Positions 10,499 to 21,740 of a stretch of DNA of 64,000 nucleotides are shown piece after piece. Made by a program: the position numbers and the translations under genes. Position 1 is the stretch's first letter; each line of letters begins with the position of its first letter. The notes under the pieces are model-generated. The model did not search any database. It saw nothing but the letters and a program-made list of their open reading frames with translations, and was not told where the DNA came from. The stretch comes from Cryptomeria japonica (taxonomy: Eukaryota; Streptophyta; Pinopsida; Cupressales; Cupressaceae): contig NC_081406.1 of assembly GCF_030272615.1 (NCBI RefSeq), positions 262,278,124 through 262,342,123 on the forward strand, in the 5' to 3' direction.

Positions 10499-11700
10499 GT
10501 AACTACACATCTCAATTCATGCTTCCTCTCTTCACATGTGCAACCTACAAGAGATGCTACAATAGGCCAACTTAAACAACTACTCATGTGCTTTCTTTTA
10601 TAGATATGGGCTTGCACAAAACCACCAAACAATATTATATAAACCATGTGACTAATGCTATGAGCTTACAAAACCATTTCTCCCCACATTTACTTTTTGA
10701 TACTATGTTTTTCCAATATTAAATATCATATGTATCTCGATGTTACATACAACACTTAAAAGTGACCCTAAGAAAGTGTAACCCATCTAATGCACAAATC
10801 CCTAAATCCCCTGTGTACCAAAAATAATATTATTTTTTACATTATAACATAAAGTAGGCTATATAACATAATTTTTTCTTGTATTCTCCCACTTGTATAC
10901 ATTGCTTAAGGGATAAAAATTAAACTCAAAAATAGAGGGAACAATCTCTATAGCCAACACGTACCATCAAGAAGTCAAATTATTATGTGTGCTGCATCAA
11001 GATACTTGCAACAATAATGAAAGTGACTGTAATCTCAAACATGATTCCTCTTATCCTCCATCATGCCAATGCACAAAAGATAATATTCAATCTAAAGAGA
11101 TGTCACATATTAGCAATAATCTTGCCTCAAGTTGATATCCAAACACAAACACTAAATCCAATGGTAATAAATATTCATCAATAGTTATCAAGAAAAAATT
11201 ATCATAGCTAAAATATCAATCATGACTAGTTGCTAACACATCTAACTAACCATAACTCAAGACCAAGGTATACACACCATAACAAGGAAATCTCATTCCA
11301 TCAACATATGTTGATGCTCTACAAAAAGGATTAGAAAATATATTTGATGGCAACACACACAAGAGCACAAGAAACAAACATTAGTGTTAGCAACAAAAGA
11401 TTATCCTAAACAAGCATATCAAGAGAGATATTAAGCATGAAATAGAAAGCATACAAACATAAAATAGATAAACTATACTCCTCCCAATGGTAATCAAGAT
11501 GTTCATAGTTGCTCCTCCCTTGTTCCTCTCCTCTCCAAGTTCCACATGAGTGTAGCTCTCATATTTTAGCACTAGCCATGGATGCCATATGGAGATTCAA
11601 GACTTTTGCATATGATAAGAAAATGCTATGCAAGTGTAGATAGTGATGCTATGAAAAAACTCTATGCTAATACCAATATAACAACAATACTCTAATGCTT
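10499..11700. other. Unassigned AT-rich DNA
   Basis: No coding or RNA gene recognised. Short open frames at 10987-11184 (+) and 11387-11572 (-) have no family features. Confidence 0.4.
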
Positions 11701-12930
11701 TTTTCTTTGCTTGAGGAGAAGGGTTCTATTTATAGAAGAAATGGGAAAATGAAGGGTTAAGATTGAGCAATCTTAACAAGGGTTAGGATTGAAAGATATT
11801 CAATCCATGTGAGACTTTCAACCCAATCTCATGTTGACAAGTGTCACCATGAGGAGGCTTGAGAGGAGAGATAAGTAGCATTAAATGCTTGAGGGGACAT
11901 GATGGTTACCCTGGGGGGTTGGGTTAGGGTTAGGTTAATGGATATTCCTTTTATCCAAGGGATAAATGAATGTGCAAGGGTTAAATGGTTACCTTAGTCA
12001 AAGAAATAAATGCTTTGAAGAGTCCCATGAGTCGAAAGGATGGTTAAGTTAGAGGAAAGTCTCTAACCAAAGGTAAAAGGTGAGTTAACCATAAATGGTT
12101 GTGTAAGAGCCTTTAATGGTTTGGAAGGCTTTAGAGGTTAACCATTTGAAAACATAAAGCCTTTAATGGTTATTGAAGACTTTGGAGGTTTTTGAGAAGT
12201 GACTTCCTTTTATTTAAGAATGTGACAATATTTAGGGGATGGATTAGGTTAATTGGGAAGGGTTAGAAGAATCTAGAAGGGATTTAGGCATGCAAGTGGA
12301 TTTTGTCGGAGAATGCAAGTGGGAGAAATTTTAGGATTTTCAATTGAAATACATTTCAATTAAATGGTGTAATTTGCATTTCAAATAAATATTAATTTAT
12401 TTAAATGAGAAAAAGGAAGATAAAGCATTAAATGCTTGAAGACTTTAAGGGAAACCTTTAAAGGCTTAAAAAGACTCTAGAAGGAAGCCATTAAGTTTGA
12501 AGACTTTAAGGGAAACCATTAAAGGTTTCAAGTGGGTGAGGATAAATAGGATTTTAAATAAATAATTTATTTAAAATAGTTGTGCAACTTGCATTTGTAG
12601 GAAAATGCAAGTGGGTGGAGGATAAAGGTGATTTAAATAAATGTTAATTTATTTAAATGTGAGAGATGGGATTTTGGGGGTTTTAAATAAATATTAATTT
12701 ATTTAAATGTGAGAGAAGATTTAATTAAACAAATATGATTTATTTATTTAATTAATGGTCTGAATTCGGTTAAGTGAATTAAATCAAATAAACTAAATAA
12801 TTTATTTAATTAATAGGAGAAGAGGGTTAAGATGAATTAATTAAATATTAATTTAATTAATTATTGATTGATGGTTAAATAATCAAATAAATACTAAATA
12901 TTCATTTAATTAAGTGGACAGATTTATGTG
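11701..12930. repeat. Probable degenerate LTR-like repeat with internal duplications
   Basis: A CTATAAATA TATA-type box on the minus strand at about 11729-11738 begins a region of repeated words: AACCATTAAAGG/AATGGTT blocks at 12090-12180, and GAAGACTTTAAGGGAAACC twice (12438 and 12498 areas). It ends in a cluster of A/T palindromes (12370-12920). The organisation suggests an old LTR of an unidentified family, but I could not find both ends or a target duplication. Confidence 0.35.
12370..12920. repeat. Cluster of A/T palindromes
   Basis: At least six short inverted repeats of the form TTTAAATAAAT..ATTTATTTAAA or TTAATTAAAT..ATTTAATTAA occur at spacings of 40-100 bases. Examples lie near 12382, 12552, 12632, 12686, 12795 and 12840, separated by G-rich spacers with GTGAGAGA. 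Confidence 0.7.
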
Positions 12931-13749
12931 ACTACATATGTAACCTAGATTTTCTCAATTTTTGCTCCTTCTCTCTATTGAAACCCTTATGTGTTCAAAG
13001 CTACTTATTGTTGGATCATCATGCAATGGCTCATCACTCACTATTGGTTCGCCACTTGTTGGTTTGTTGTGTGATGGCTTGCACTAATCGTCGATTTCAC
13101 TCATTGTTGATTCATCACTTGTTGGTGGTGCACCACTCCATTCTTTTGTTGCTTCTAGTGGCCTCATCACTAATTGTGTTAATGTTTCCCCTTCTGTGGG
13201 TTCTCTACCTAGTCATACCCCTTTACAAGATATGACTGTCAATTTTATGCAAAGAGTTACTATGCTTTGGTAGTAACCTTGTTGTGGAAAATTTTCTATC
13301 GCTAGGTTTTGGTTCTCTGTGTGTGGATGCCTATGAATCCTGTATGATTGGTCACCACCCTCCTTATGATCTTGCTGATCCCTCCCATAAAGGTAAACCC
13401 CTTCCTTGCTCTTCTTCTTCCCTTGTTATTATCTATGGATAGGTGATGTTGGACAACAAAGTCTACTTTTGTTGTCATTCTCTCATATGCAAATCTTAAT
13501 GTTGGTATTTGGCCTTCATTTATAGAACTGAACAGATGAGTTTTGGAGTCTTGGAGGGCCCATACTATTGACAAGATTAAAATTTATCTCTATGCTTAGG
13601 GATTCTTTCTAGCATCCTTCTAAGCTAAGGATGACAAGTCTTGAGTGTTGGAGGATGGTGTTTGGATATGGGGTAACGTCTCACTTTCTCTAAATTCTTG
13701 ACTCCCTTCCTTCAACCCTATTTTTGAATCATTAAAAAAAAAATTGTAT
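12931..13749. other. Unassigned, possibly decayed coding relic
   Basis: Less AT-rich than its left flank. Open stretches in all plus frames shift into one another, as in a decayed protein-coding relic, but no domain is recognisable. Confidence 0.3.
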
Positions 13750-14560
13750 TGCTGAACACAAAAGTACATTGAGAAGGGGGGGTTGAATCAGTGTATACTT
13801 AAATACTTCTAAAACCACTTTTCTACATTCACAAGTAATTAACCATATATTGTAGAAGAATGTGTAGATCAATAACACAACACACAACACCAAGATATAA
13901 GTGGAAAACCCAAGATGGGAAAAACCACAATGAGAAAATGCTACTTGGAGCTACTGTCCAAATCTAGCCTCACAAATGTATCAGTTGTTTATAATTAATT
14001 TGAAGGCACCAATCTTCAGGAGACACCAATCCCTTGGACTTTATGGACACCAATCCAAAGGAGCTCCAACCCTTACAGTTTATGGAAACCAATCCAAAGG
14101 AGCACCAACCCCCTTATAATCACTTGATTTGAAGACACCAACATTCAAGAGGCACCAATCCCCTACACTAACATACAAGACTGTAATATTGATATAATAC
14201 AAAAAGAATGAATAGATATGAACCTCAATAATTTTGCCGTCTCTTTAGAATTTTGGTCCACTCTCTTTCGGCTCTGCAACTCTCCCTTCTTTGCTGCTCA
14301 AATTGATAAAACACTATCAGCTCTCACTCTATTCTACTTCTCTACAACTCCTCAATCTTTCTTCACTTTGCAACAAAATATATATCAATTTTGATTCTAT
14401 TTATATACTTGGTGTTAACCTCTGGAATGTTAATCAATACCACACTATAGATCATAAAAACAACAATTTGCATTGCAATCATGCATCATGATCTGTACAT
14501 TTTCCTATGTTGTATTAGGATTGTTCATTCAATCAGTTTGCACTTTGTTCTTATCATCAC
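13750..14560 (-). repeat. Copia-type LTR fragment
   Basis: Starts TGCTGAACAC followed by GAGAAGGGGGGTTGAATCAG, the form of the inverted U5 end of copia LTRs. It continues with the stem-loop block GTGGAAAACCC...GGGAAAAACCAC at 13901-13928. No partner LTR, primer site or target duplication was found; the right limit is approximate. Confidence 0.6.
14025..14165. repeat. Short degenerate tandem repeat (ACACCAATCC units)
   Basis: The word GACACCAATCC(A)AAGGAG recurs four or five times with TTTATGGA spacers between 14025 and 14165, inside the LTR-like fragment. Confidence 0.7.
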
Positions 14561-15439
14561 AACATAGAGAGCCCATCCCATTTTGTAATTGCCCAATTGC
14601 ATTCAAAAGATAATTGACTAAGTCGACTTGTGCAAGTTCCTAGAATGTTCGGTTATCATGCCAAAATAGGTTCCTCTCGATCCTTTAAATATGGACAGTT
14701 GATCCGCTTGACTTGATCAAAAAGATTTGTTCATTGTTGCCAACATGGTGGTTCCATGTGCCACATCACATTATAGCCTGCACAATTTCCTTGGGTCTTC
14801 TTTAGTATGTCACATCAAAGAGTCTATTTTATTTTACCTTAATTTTCAAGGACATGTGGCGTGGGGTCACAACATCGTGACCTGACTCTTGCTTGCATCA
14901 TCAAACCTTATGAAGTTGTGCTTTCTTCTATCCTTCTAGCTCTGTGGGCCCCAATACAACATGTGGCAACTGATTGCTTCATTGCGCGCTAAACTTCAAA
15001 TGTTAACTCCAAGATGTGAAAAACATTTGTTATGACTGTTTACGATTTGATTGCAACATTGCAGCCACCTCTGGCAATTAACCCTGAACGTTGCGATTAT
15101 GTGCCTAACAATCCACCGCGACATCACAACCTCCCCTAATGGTCTGTCCCAACCACTACAATCTTGCACCTAGCACTTCATGTTAACTCCCATGGTTCCA
15201 TTGCAACTTCGTAGCCTCTTTTGGTAGTCTGTTATGACGATTGTGATCTTGCACCTAGCAGATTATGTCACCTCGATGTGCACTTCAAGTTGGGCAGCAA
15301 AAACATGTGAACTATTGCTCACTTAACCTATTGTCACTAGTTTATATAAAAACTTGATAACGTCGCCATACTACCAATGTGGGATAAAAGGTTAAAACTA
15401 TTACACGCATAAGATTGTACCTTCTGCACACAATCTGTA
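14561..15439. other. Unassigned DNA
   Basis: Somewhat richer in GC than flanks, with scattered CACATCACA-like words. No gene, RNA or element termini recognised. Confidence 0.35.
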
Positions 15440-16665
15440 TGTTCTCCCTAAATTGTTCTTGCCCAAAGGTGCACATCTACACTATGTAGCTATATGGCAT
15501 CTCAAAGACATCTTAGGTTCTCTATGTCATGTCAACCCATCCATCTCGTTATTGATCCCTTCCTTCAATACATATCCTTTTGACATCACTAACAAGGAAA
15601 AATACTTGCAACCATCCAAGAAAGAATGCACTTTAGTCGATACATTCTAATAGATGAAATGAGATTCATTGGTCCAAAGTTGCTACAAAGTTGATATTGG
15701 GTTGTGTGAAGCATTCCCTGCCCATAACCACATCCCATTTGGAGGATACTCAATCGTTCTCTTTGATGGCTTGGGGCAACTATCGTCAACCAATGACATT
15801 CCAATATATAGTCCAACTTCCTATGGGAGGACACTATTGCATAGCTTCACAATAGTTATAACATTTTAAAAATATCTCATCAAATTTGAGAGGAATCTAC
15901 CCAAACTGAATTTTGTGCACTTCTCTCAAATCCACTGAATGTAGAACCTATAATTATAGATTACCAATTTCTAAAGTCTCAATCAAGTTCCACACTCATG
16001 TCTAAAGATCAATCTATTTTCTTATCATCCATACATATCTTTTTGCAACAAATGAAATGGTGTCACTCCATAATAAGTGCATGTTACTTTTAGCAAATCT
16101 AGTTTTTCTATCCACTATAGAGCAACACAGGCGATAAACATGCTCAAATCTAGACTCAAAGAACAATTTGAATCTAATATCCTCTTATGTATTGGACAAG
16201 AGGTTATGCTATGTAAAAATTTATGGGTGCAAATAGGACTTGCTAATGGTGCACTTGGATAGGTCAAAGAAATTGTATACAATAATGGAAAAAAATCACC
16301 TCAACTTCCATTCTTTGTTGTTGTTTAATTCGAAAAATTACATAGGATCACAACAACCCAAAAAATATCCTTGTAACCCTAATGAGCCATGGTATCCACC
16401 ATTAAATACCACTAAAGATGGCATGGGCCTTAATGAAACACAAATTCCAAAGGCTTGCCCTTCAAAGAGAAACAATCGACATCAGCAACATTTATGGGTA
16501 AGGATTGACATTCACAACTATTTCAAGAGTCCATGAACTTGCAAGTTGCATACACCTTGTCTTCACATTCCAAAGATATGTAGGAATACAACAAAGTCCA
16601 TATGTTGCTCATTAAAAAGAAGAGGTGGCACACTTGACAACATTATCCAATGCAAACTCTTCAAA
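15440..16665 (+). pseudogene. PIF1-like DNA helicase pseudogene
   Basis: Pieces in shifted frames follow the order of PIF1/RRM3 family helicases. About 15660-15860 holds a motif II region read as a decayed IDEM...GPKLL, then LCEAFP, HIPFGGYSIVLF, LGQL and YGRTLLHSFT. About 16180-16265 gives LLCIGQEVMLCKNLWVQIGL..GALG. About 16430-16530 holds the decayed motif read as ALMKHKFQRLALQRETIDIS (ancestral form near TIHKSQGLTL), then TISRVHEL and FQRYVG. PIF1 proteins unwind DNA, and in plants many copies belong to Helitrons. Several stops and frameshifts; the N-terminal P-loop region is missing or unrecognisable. No HUH replication domain or Helitron terminus was identified, so a retained PIF1 gene relic is equally possible. 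Confidence 0.8.
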
Positions 16666-17462
16666 TAATAAACAATAGTGGCAAATACTCAAGGCTTGTA
16701 CCCTCGTTTATTTCTTCAATATTTCTACTATGCCTTTATGTTCATTTTTATTATTTAATGAATACCAAAAGTATTCATTCTATAATGCATTGTACTAGTT
16801 TACTATTGCTCATGTACAAATTTATATAGTTTGCAAATTTCACTTATGCCAAAAAAATGCATTTTCATTTTATTATCTTTATGTGATTCATTTCAAAGTC
16901 ACTATCTTCGAGGCTTCTAATTCTCAAAATATGGACATTAAAATCTATGATATTATGTCAGTGGCATAAGCTTTAAATATTTTATATCTTTAATATATAA
17001 ATTTCATCTATACATTCTTCATTTAAGGTGTGGAAAACAATATATATTAAGTTATTTATTATTATTTTATTTATGTAGTTCATATTTTGTGACAGTTTTT
17101 GAAGTTTTTGAAATAATGACCTTCTATAGAATTGCCTCCAATCTAGAGATCTTTTGGACATTTATAATATTTTCATGTGAGTGATTTGATATTGTAGATA
17201 AATTCATCTCTATATGGTAAATTATTTTATTTGTGAAACTTATTAACACTTATAATTTGCAATATATCAGTTTTCCAAACATTATTGTCATTTATCTCTT
17301 AAATTTGACATCATATGTCAGTTTACCAAATATTATTGCCATCTGTCTCTTAAAATTTACACGTTTTGGTGCTTTGCATGCTATTTTATCTGTAAAATGC
17401 TCCCTCTTACTAATGGTCTCTATTTATCTCTTAAAGTAAAAAAGGTGAAACTAATTTGAGTT
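16666..17462. other. AT-rich DNA with a short tandem duplication
   Basis: No gene seen. At 17266-17370 a unit of about 55 bases is duplicated (CAGTTTTCCAAACATTATTG / CAGTTTACCAAATATTATTG). Confidence 0.5.
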
Positions 17463-18057
17463 TATTTTGCATAGACAAAGCCCTTCGCCAACACTTCTTC
17501 AATATCCAATTCACATATATGCAAAAAAATAGACCAAAATTTTCCCTATTTCACTTTCCAATCCTCTTTGGCATACCCATTGCACACCTAGGTGTGATTG
17601 GTAGTTTCTAATCAATAGAAGGCTAAAGAAATGGACATGCTTAAGGCAAAAAGCATTATGAATGAAAAGTTGACAATTTTAAAAGATATCCTCAAAGTTA
17701 AATCAAACCTTAAAAAGTGTTGGACTATAGTAGCACTACCATCTAAAACACTAACATCAACATCAGATTACTACATGAAAACATCAACCCACATGTGTTA
17801 TAGGCTTATGCGGGCCCTAGCACAAGAACAACAAGTTGCAAAGCAAAGAAACAATACAAGAAGATGAGGATCTCATGGCATATCAATTGAAAACAACATT
17901 TTTCATGACTTAATTGCATTATCTTTTTCTCACCTAGTGTCAATGATACTATTTAAATTTATATGCATGCACTTAATTGTTGAAAATGTGTTTATTGATA
18001 ATTTTGGTTCTTGATAATAAAAGGATAAAGTCCTTTTAAACTTTTTTAACTTAAAAA
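17463..18057. other. Unassigned AT-rich DNA with a short open frame
   Basis: The open frame at 17631-17867 (+, 78 codons, Lys-rich) has no family features and may be a relic or chance. Confidence 0.3.
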
Positions 18058-18960
18058 ACAACCAACCAATCATAAGTGAAAATATCATTTTCATGCTCTA
18101 TTATTTAGAAGCTTTTGTGGATTTAAAAAACATTTCAAATACACAAACTCATATCATTATGAAAGTTATACAATAGAAATATTTCTTCTAATATTGTAGT
18201 GTTGGATATAATCTGTGGTCTCTTTTTCTCTTTATGTTTAAAAAAAATAAAAATTATTTCACTTGTGTATGTTTCATGGTTTCTTATTATTATAATCTTT
18301 TTGTTATTTTTAACTTAATCTATTAAACCATGTATAGGTTTGTTAAGTGATATTTTCACACATTTAACATGTGTAAAATATGTTTTTAGAAACATATATC
18401 TTATTCTACAATATATATTTAATTAATCTAATTTAGAAATTATGACAATCTTATATTTTATTATTATAAAATTTCAATTTCTCTAAATTTATAAGAATTA
18501 ATATTTTACATTACATGCCTTAAAAATAAAAATAAAAAACCAATCATAGATTAATAAAAAATTGTCATGCTGTATTATTTAAAAGTTTTTGTTGATTTAA
18601 ATAAATATTTCAAATTTACAAACTCATTTTTGAAAAAACTTGTACAATGAAAATATCTTCCAATTTTTATAGCATTGGGTCTAATTTAATCTCTCTCTCT
18701 TTTATTTCACTTCTCAGTTTCATGGTTTCTTATTGTTGTAATCTTTTGTTAATTTTTAACTCAAATCTATTAGATGGTGCATAAGTTTAAAAAACATTTA
18801 TTTAAAAACATAAGTTTTATTTTACACTATATTGTAAATTATATAGTTTTTTTGACAAATATATTTTATTTTAAGCTAATTTACAAATTATGACAATCAT
18901 ATATTTTGTTATTATAATATTTCAATTTCTTTAAATTTATAAAAAATAAAATTTAACATT
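18058..18960. repeat. Diverged tandem duplication of about 0.45 kb
   Basis: 18058-18500 and 18538-18960 share a long series of words in the same order: AACCAATCAT, CATGCT(C/G)TATTATTTA, ATTTCAAAT..ACAAACTCAT, TCATGGTTTCTTATT, TTAAATTTATAA. Both copies are non-coding. Confidence 0.75.
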
Positions 18961-19512
18961 ATATATTTTTTCTTCACACTTTCAATCTATATTGAATTTA
19001 AATCAATACAACATTGCAACTCTTTTTATATAAAATTAAAACATTTCATATTATTAAAATATAATTTATTTTAAATTTGAAAAATATCTAAGAACCAAAT
19101 TAACATTCAGATAAACTACCTAAGCAAATTAAACAAATTAATGAAGTTTACTACAATAAAATATATTTTTTAATGAGACTGAAAATAAATATGAATCACA
19201 AAGTATATTTAATGATAAGGTGAAATTAAAACTTTATTAACTAGAAGAACATTATTTTATATTAAAAGACATGTATATTATTAGGAATAAATAAAAACAT
19301 GTTCAAAGTGACAAAAGTACGAATAAGTGTAAGAACCGACTAAACGTGTCGAAATTTTTAAGCTAAAACCATGGCTTGTCCGCCAATGGTTAAAAGCTCT
19401 ACTACCAAGCGGTGACATTTTTACTGCCTGTTTTTATTATTAAAGAAATAATTTAATAAAATTAATCTCTGTAATTTTCTTTCTTTCTTGCAGTCTCATA
19501 GCTGAGATTTTT
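18961..19512. other. AT-rich DNA, nothing recognised
   Basis: No open frame of note and no element termini. Confidence 0.4.
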
Positions 19513-19664
19513 GAGGTACAGCTATTATTTCAAGTTACATTTGATAGCTTTCTCTCTTGAAAATTTTATGGAAAAGAAACTGCAGCCTTGTGACTAAGAT
19601 ATTGAATGTACAGCTATTCTTTTCAGCTACATTTCATAGCTTTCTTTCTTGTAAATTTTACCCG
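19513..19664. repeat. Diverged direct duplication downstream of the ERF gene
   Basis: GTACAGCTATT...CATTTGATAGCTTTCTCTCTT at 19513-19570 recurs as GTACAGCTATT...CATTTCATAGCTTTCTTTCTT at 19604-19664. Confidence 0.8.
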
Positions 19665-19849
19665 CTTTGTTCGATATGGGAAAAAATAATTAATCTGTGT
19701 AAAATTTGTGTTCTTTATATTTACAGCATTTTCAATAGATCATGGATTATTATGATCCAAATCCAAACGATTCACATAAAATGAAGCATCCAGATTCCCT
19801 GAAACTGACCGTGAATTTGCAAGCCTCCAGGTACCACGCGCCTCAGCCG

Positions 19850-20107
19850 CAGATCTGGAAAGAGCTTGAAATCGGCTTTATTAAGAAAAAATATTCAAAA
19901 CCAATTTTCCTGGCACCGTCCCGCCCATTGGAACGGCAGAAAACTGTTACAAGATTCAATAGCAGCATTTAGGGGCAGCTGGAAAAAGCAAAATGCAACG
20001 CAAACCAAATATCTATTCAAAGAAGAGAGGAGGAATGTGAACATAGCAAACCAAGAAATTACTGAGATAAGAGAATGGATGGCACTTAAATGGATCTGGA
20101 GTCCCCA
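19850..20107 (-). other. Probable 3' untranslated region of the ERF gene with poly(A) signal
   Basis: On the minus strand an AATAAA signal lies at 19882-19877, 226 bases beyond the stop codon, in DNA less AT-rich than further out. A plus-strand open frame over the same DNA (19742-19972, starting MDYYDPNPND) has no recognisable domain and is more likely a chance frame. The UTR end near 19850-19860 is inferred. Confidence 0.55.
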
Positions 20108-21084
20108 TTAAAAGCTCCAAAGCCCGACGAAATCCTCCTCTGTTATGCAAGTCGCTTCCGGATCCGCCCCTGTTTCATGAAAATCAACGCTTCCTTCAGA
20201 ATATGTGGGTTCTGTCAAGTCTAAATACGATTCGAGAGCTCTCAATTCGTTTCTGAACTCCAAATCTACAAATTCCTCCTTCACAGGGCCTCTCAGCTCC
20301 GAAACATCCGCCGCTTTCGACTCCTCTGCCCCACTGGACTCGAAGGACACCACGCTGGAGCTGCTGCCAGCCTGTCGAAACAGAGAATCCACGTCAGCGT
20401 TACGATGAGGTGGCATCAGGTTACTCATCTCGGGGGCATTAAAATTGTCATCGACCGTACTGGAAAACGGCACACTCTGGCAGGAGCGGCTCTGTTTGGT
20501 TGCACACGTCGACAGCTGAAACGCCGAGTCAGCATACTGCACAGGGCCATACCACTGCCATGGAGGACACTGTACCATTTCCCTCGCTTTCCTTTCATTC
20601 AAATCCTTTGCCGGCGGAGGGGGCGCCTCAGTGGCGAAATTAAGCTTAGCCTTTTTGCCCCTGATCTCACGAGCAGCAGCATCATAAGCCCTAGCAGCTT
20701 CTTCGGCACTGTTAAAGGTACCAAGCCAAACCCTCTCGCCTTTTCTGGGATCCCTTATCTCTGCCGCCCATTTACCCCACGGCCGCTGCCTGATCCCTCT
20801 GTACAAATTCTTCCTCTTTCTCCCTCCTCCTTTACCTTGAAACCCTAATCATCCACAAAACAAAAGCATTAGCCCGAAATCATTCACAAATCAAAAGCAT
20901 TAACCCGACCAAAACGCAGCAAAACTGAGAAAAAGGGACCCTCTGATCTGGACTTACCAGTAGGCGTAAATCCTTGCTCTGAATCAAGGATCGAACCCGA
21001 GGCCGAGCCAAACGGGTCGTTTCCGGTCACTCGCCGAGAGCGCCGATTGGGAATGAAATCAGCAATTATCGAACCTCCACACAT
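20108..21084 (-). CDS. Group VII ethylene-response factor (AP2/ERF), two exons
   Basis: Exon 1 is 21084-20958, the intron 20957-20836 (GT...AG, 122 bp), exon 2 20835-20108; total 284 codons. The protein begins [12 protein letters not shown], the group VII N-degron: in angiosperms the Met is removed, Cys2 is oxidised by plant cysteine oxidases and the factor is destroyed unless oxygen or nitric oxide is low. A basic stretch KGGGRKRK (about residues 44-51, likely nuclear localisation) spans the splice junction. One AP2 domain follows (about 54-111; [32 protein letters not shown]), which binds GCC-box DNA. The rest is Ser- and acid-rich with a C-terminal [10 protein letters not shown], a likely activation motif. 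Intron placement just before AP2 fits the subfamily. ATG 21084 is chosen because the N-degron requires it; upstream in-frame TTG codons are not starts. All key residues look intact. Confidence 0.95.
20836..20957 (-). other. Intron of the ERF gene with a small internal duplication
   Basis: Bounded by GTAAGT and TTTCAAG. It holds a telo-box-like AAACCCTAA near the acceptor and a duplicated unit of about 30 bases (CAAAAGCATTAGCCCGA / CAAAAGCATTAACCCGA). Confidence 0.85.
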
Positions 21085-21245
21085 GGCATCACTCTTGTAA
21101 ACCAAAAGTAAACCCTAAAAACCCTAGAAAATACCACTCAATCTCTGCTCCAAAAGTCTTGTTCCCTGCAATAAACCCTAAACCCTAGGAAAAATACCAC
21201 TCAAGCTCTGCTTCAACACAGAAGTCTTTGTAACTTGAAGAAAAA
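21085..21245 (-). other. 5' untranslated region of the ERF gene with a tandem duplication
   Basis: About 60 bases are duplicated: ACCCTAGAAAATACCACTCA and CCCTAGGAAAAATACCACTC, each followed by a CTCTGCT block. AAACCCTA telo-box words recur near 21110-21127 and 21171-21190. The transcription start near 21240 is inferred from the TATA box. Confidence 0.7.
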
Positions 21246-21264
21246 GTGAATGGATATGCCAAGG

Positions 21265-21273
21265 TATTTATAG
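21265..21273 (-). promoter_or_regulatory. TATA box of the ERF gene
   Basis: CTATAAATA on the minus strand, about 185 bases upstream of the start codon. It is a good match to the plant TATA consensus and leaves room for a 5' UTR of about 155 bases. Confidence 0.8.
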
Positions 21274-21433
21274 ACTCGCAATCTCCGTCCCCGAAAATTA
21301 CGCGTGGAAATTTGTTTGCTGACATCATCACCCGAACTGTCAACAATTGGGTCTTATTCCTGGAAGTTAAATAAGAATATTCTGAGCTGACTGGTTAGGT
21401 TGCGGCAGCTTTGTCGCCTAGGTTGGCGCTAAG

Positions 21434-21740
21434 ATGGTCAAAATCTATTTGCGGAAGTCAACATACTGCCAGCTGATTTCTAGCGCCGCCATTTCGCAAC
21501 ACGCAGATGACGTGGCAAGCGGCTTAACGTGCTCCACTTTATTTTTATTTAAACATTACTTGTTTGGTAAGTAAGATGTAGCAGATATATAGAAGATTCG
21601 GTCAAGTGCTAGACAGCTATATTATTTTTATTTACTTTGTCTAATAGTACCCACGACGAAGAAGCACTCCAAATTGTACTACGTTGCATGAGTTGTACTA
21701 TTTCACCCGTGGACTCCACAATATTCTTACCCACGTGTTT
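21434..21740 (-). promoter_or_regulatory. Upstream promoter motifs: GCC-box core, bZIP site, G-box, W-box
   Basis: The GCCGCC core of an ERF site lies at 21485-21490, TGACGTGGC (bZIP/ABRE type) at 21508-21516, CACGTG (G-box) at 21732-21737, and a TTTGACC W-box-like word near 21434-21440. These are sequence matches only. The GCC core hints at control by ERFs, possibly by the gene's own product. Confidence 0.45.

Noticed and set aside
13750-15434. Possible complete solo LTR with TGTAT target duplications
   Set aside because: The right end would not have the CA terminus, and the TGTAT match is too short to trust.
19742-19972. Plus-strand 76-codon frame starting MDYYDPNPND
   Set aside because: Overlaps the likely 3' UTR of the ERF gene, with an AATAAA signal on the other strand; no domain. 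Kept only as a remote possibility.
20205-20848. Plus-strand frames over the ERF gene
   Set aside because: Antisense to a clear AP2/ERF coding exon; no features of their own.
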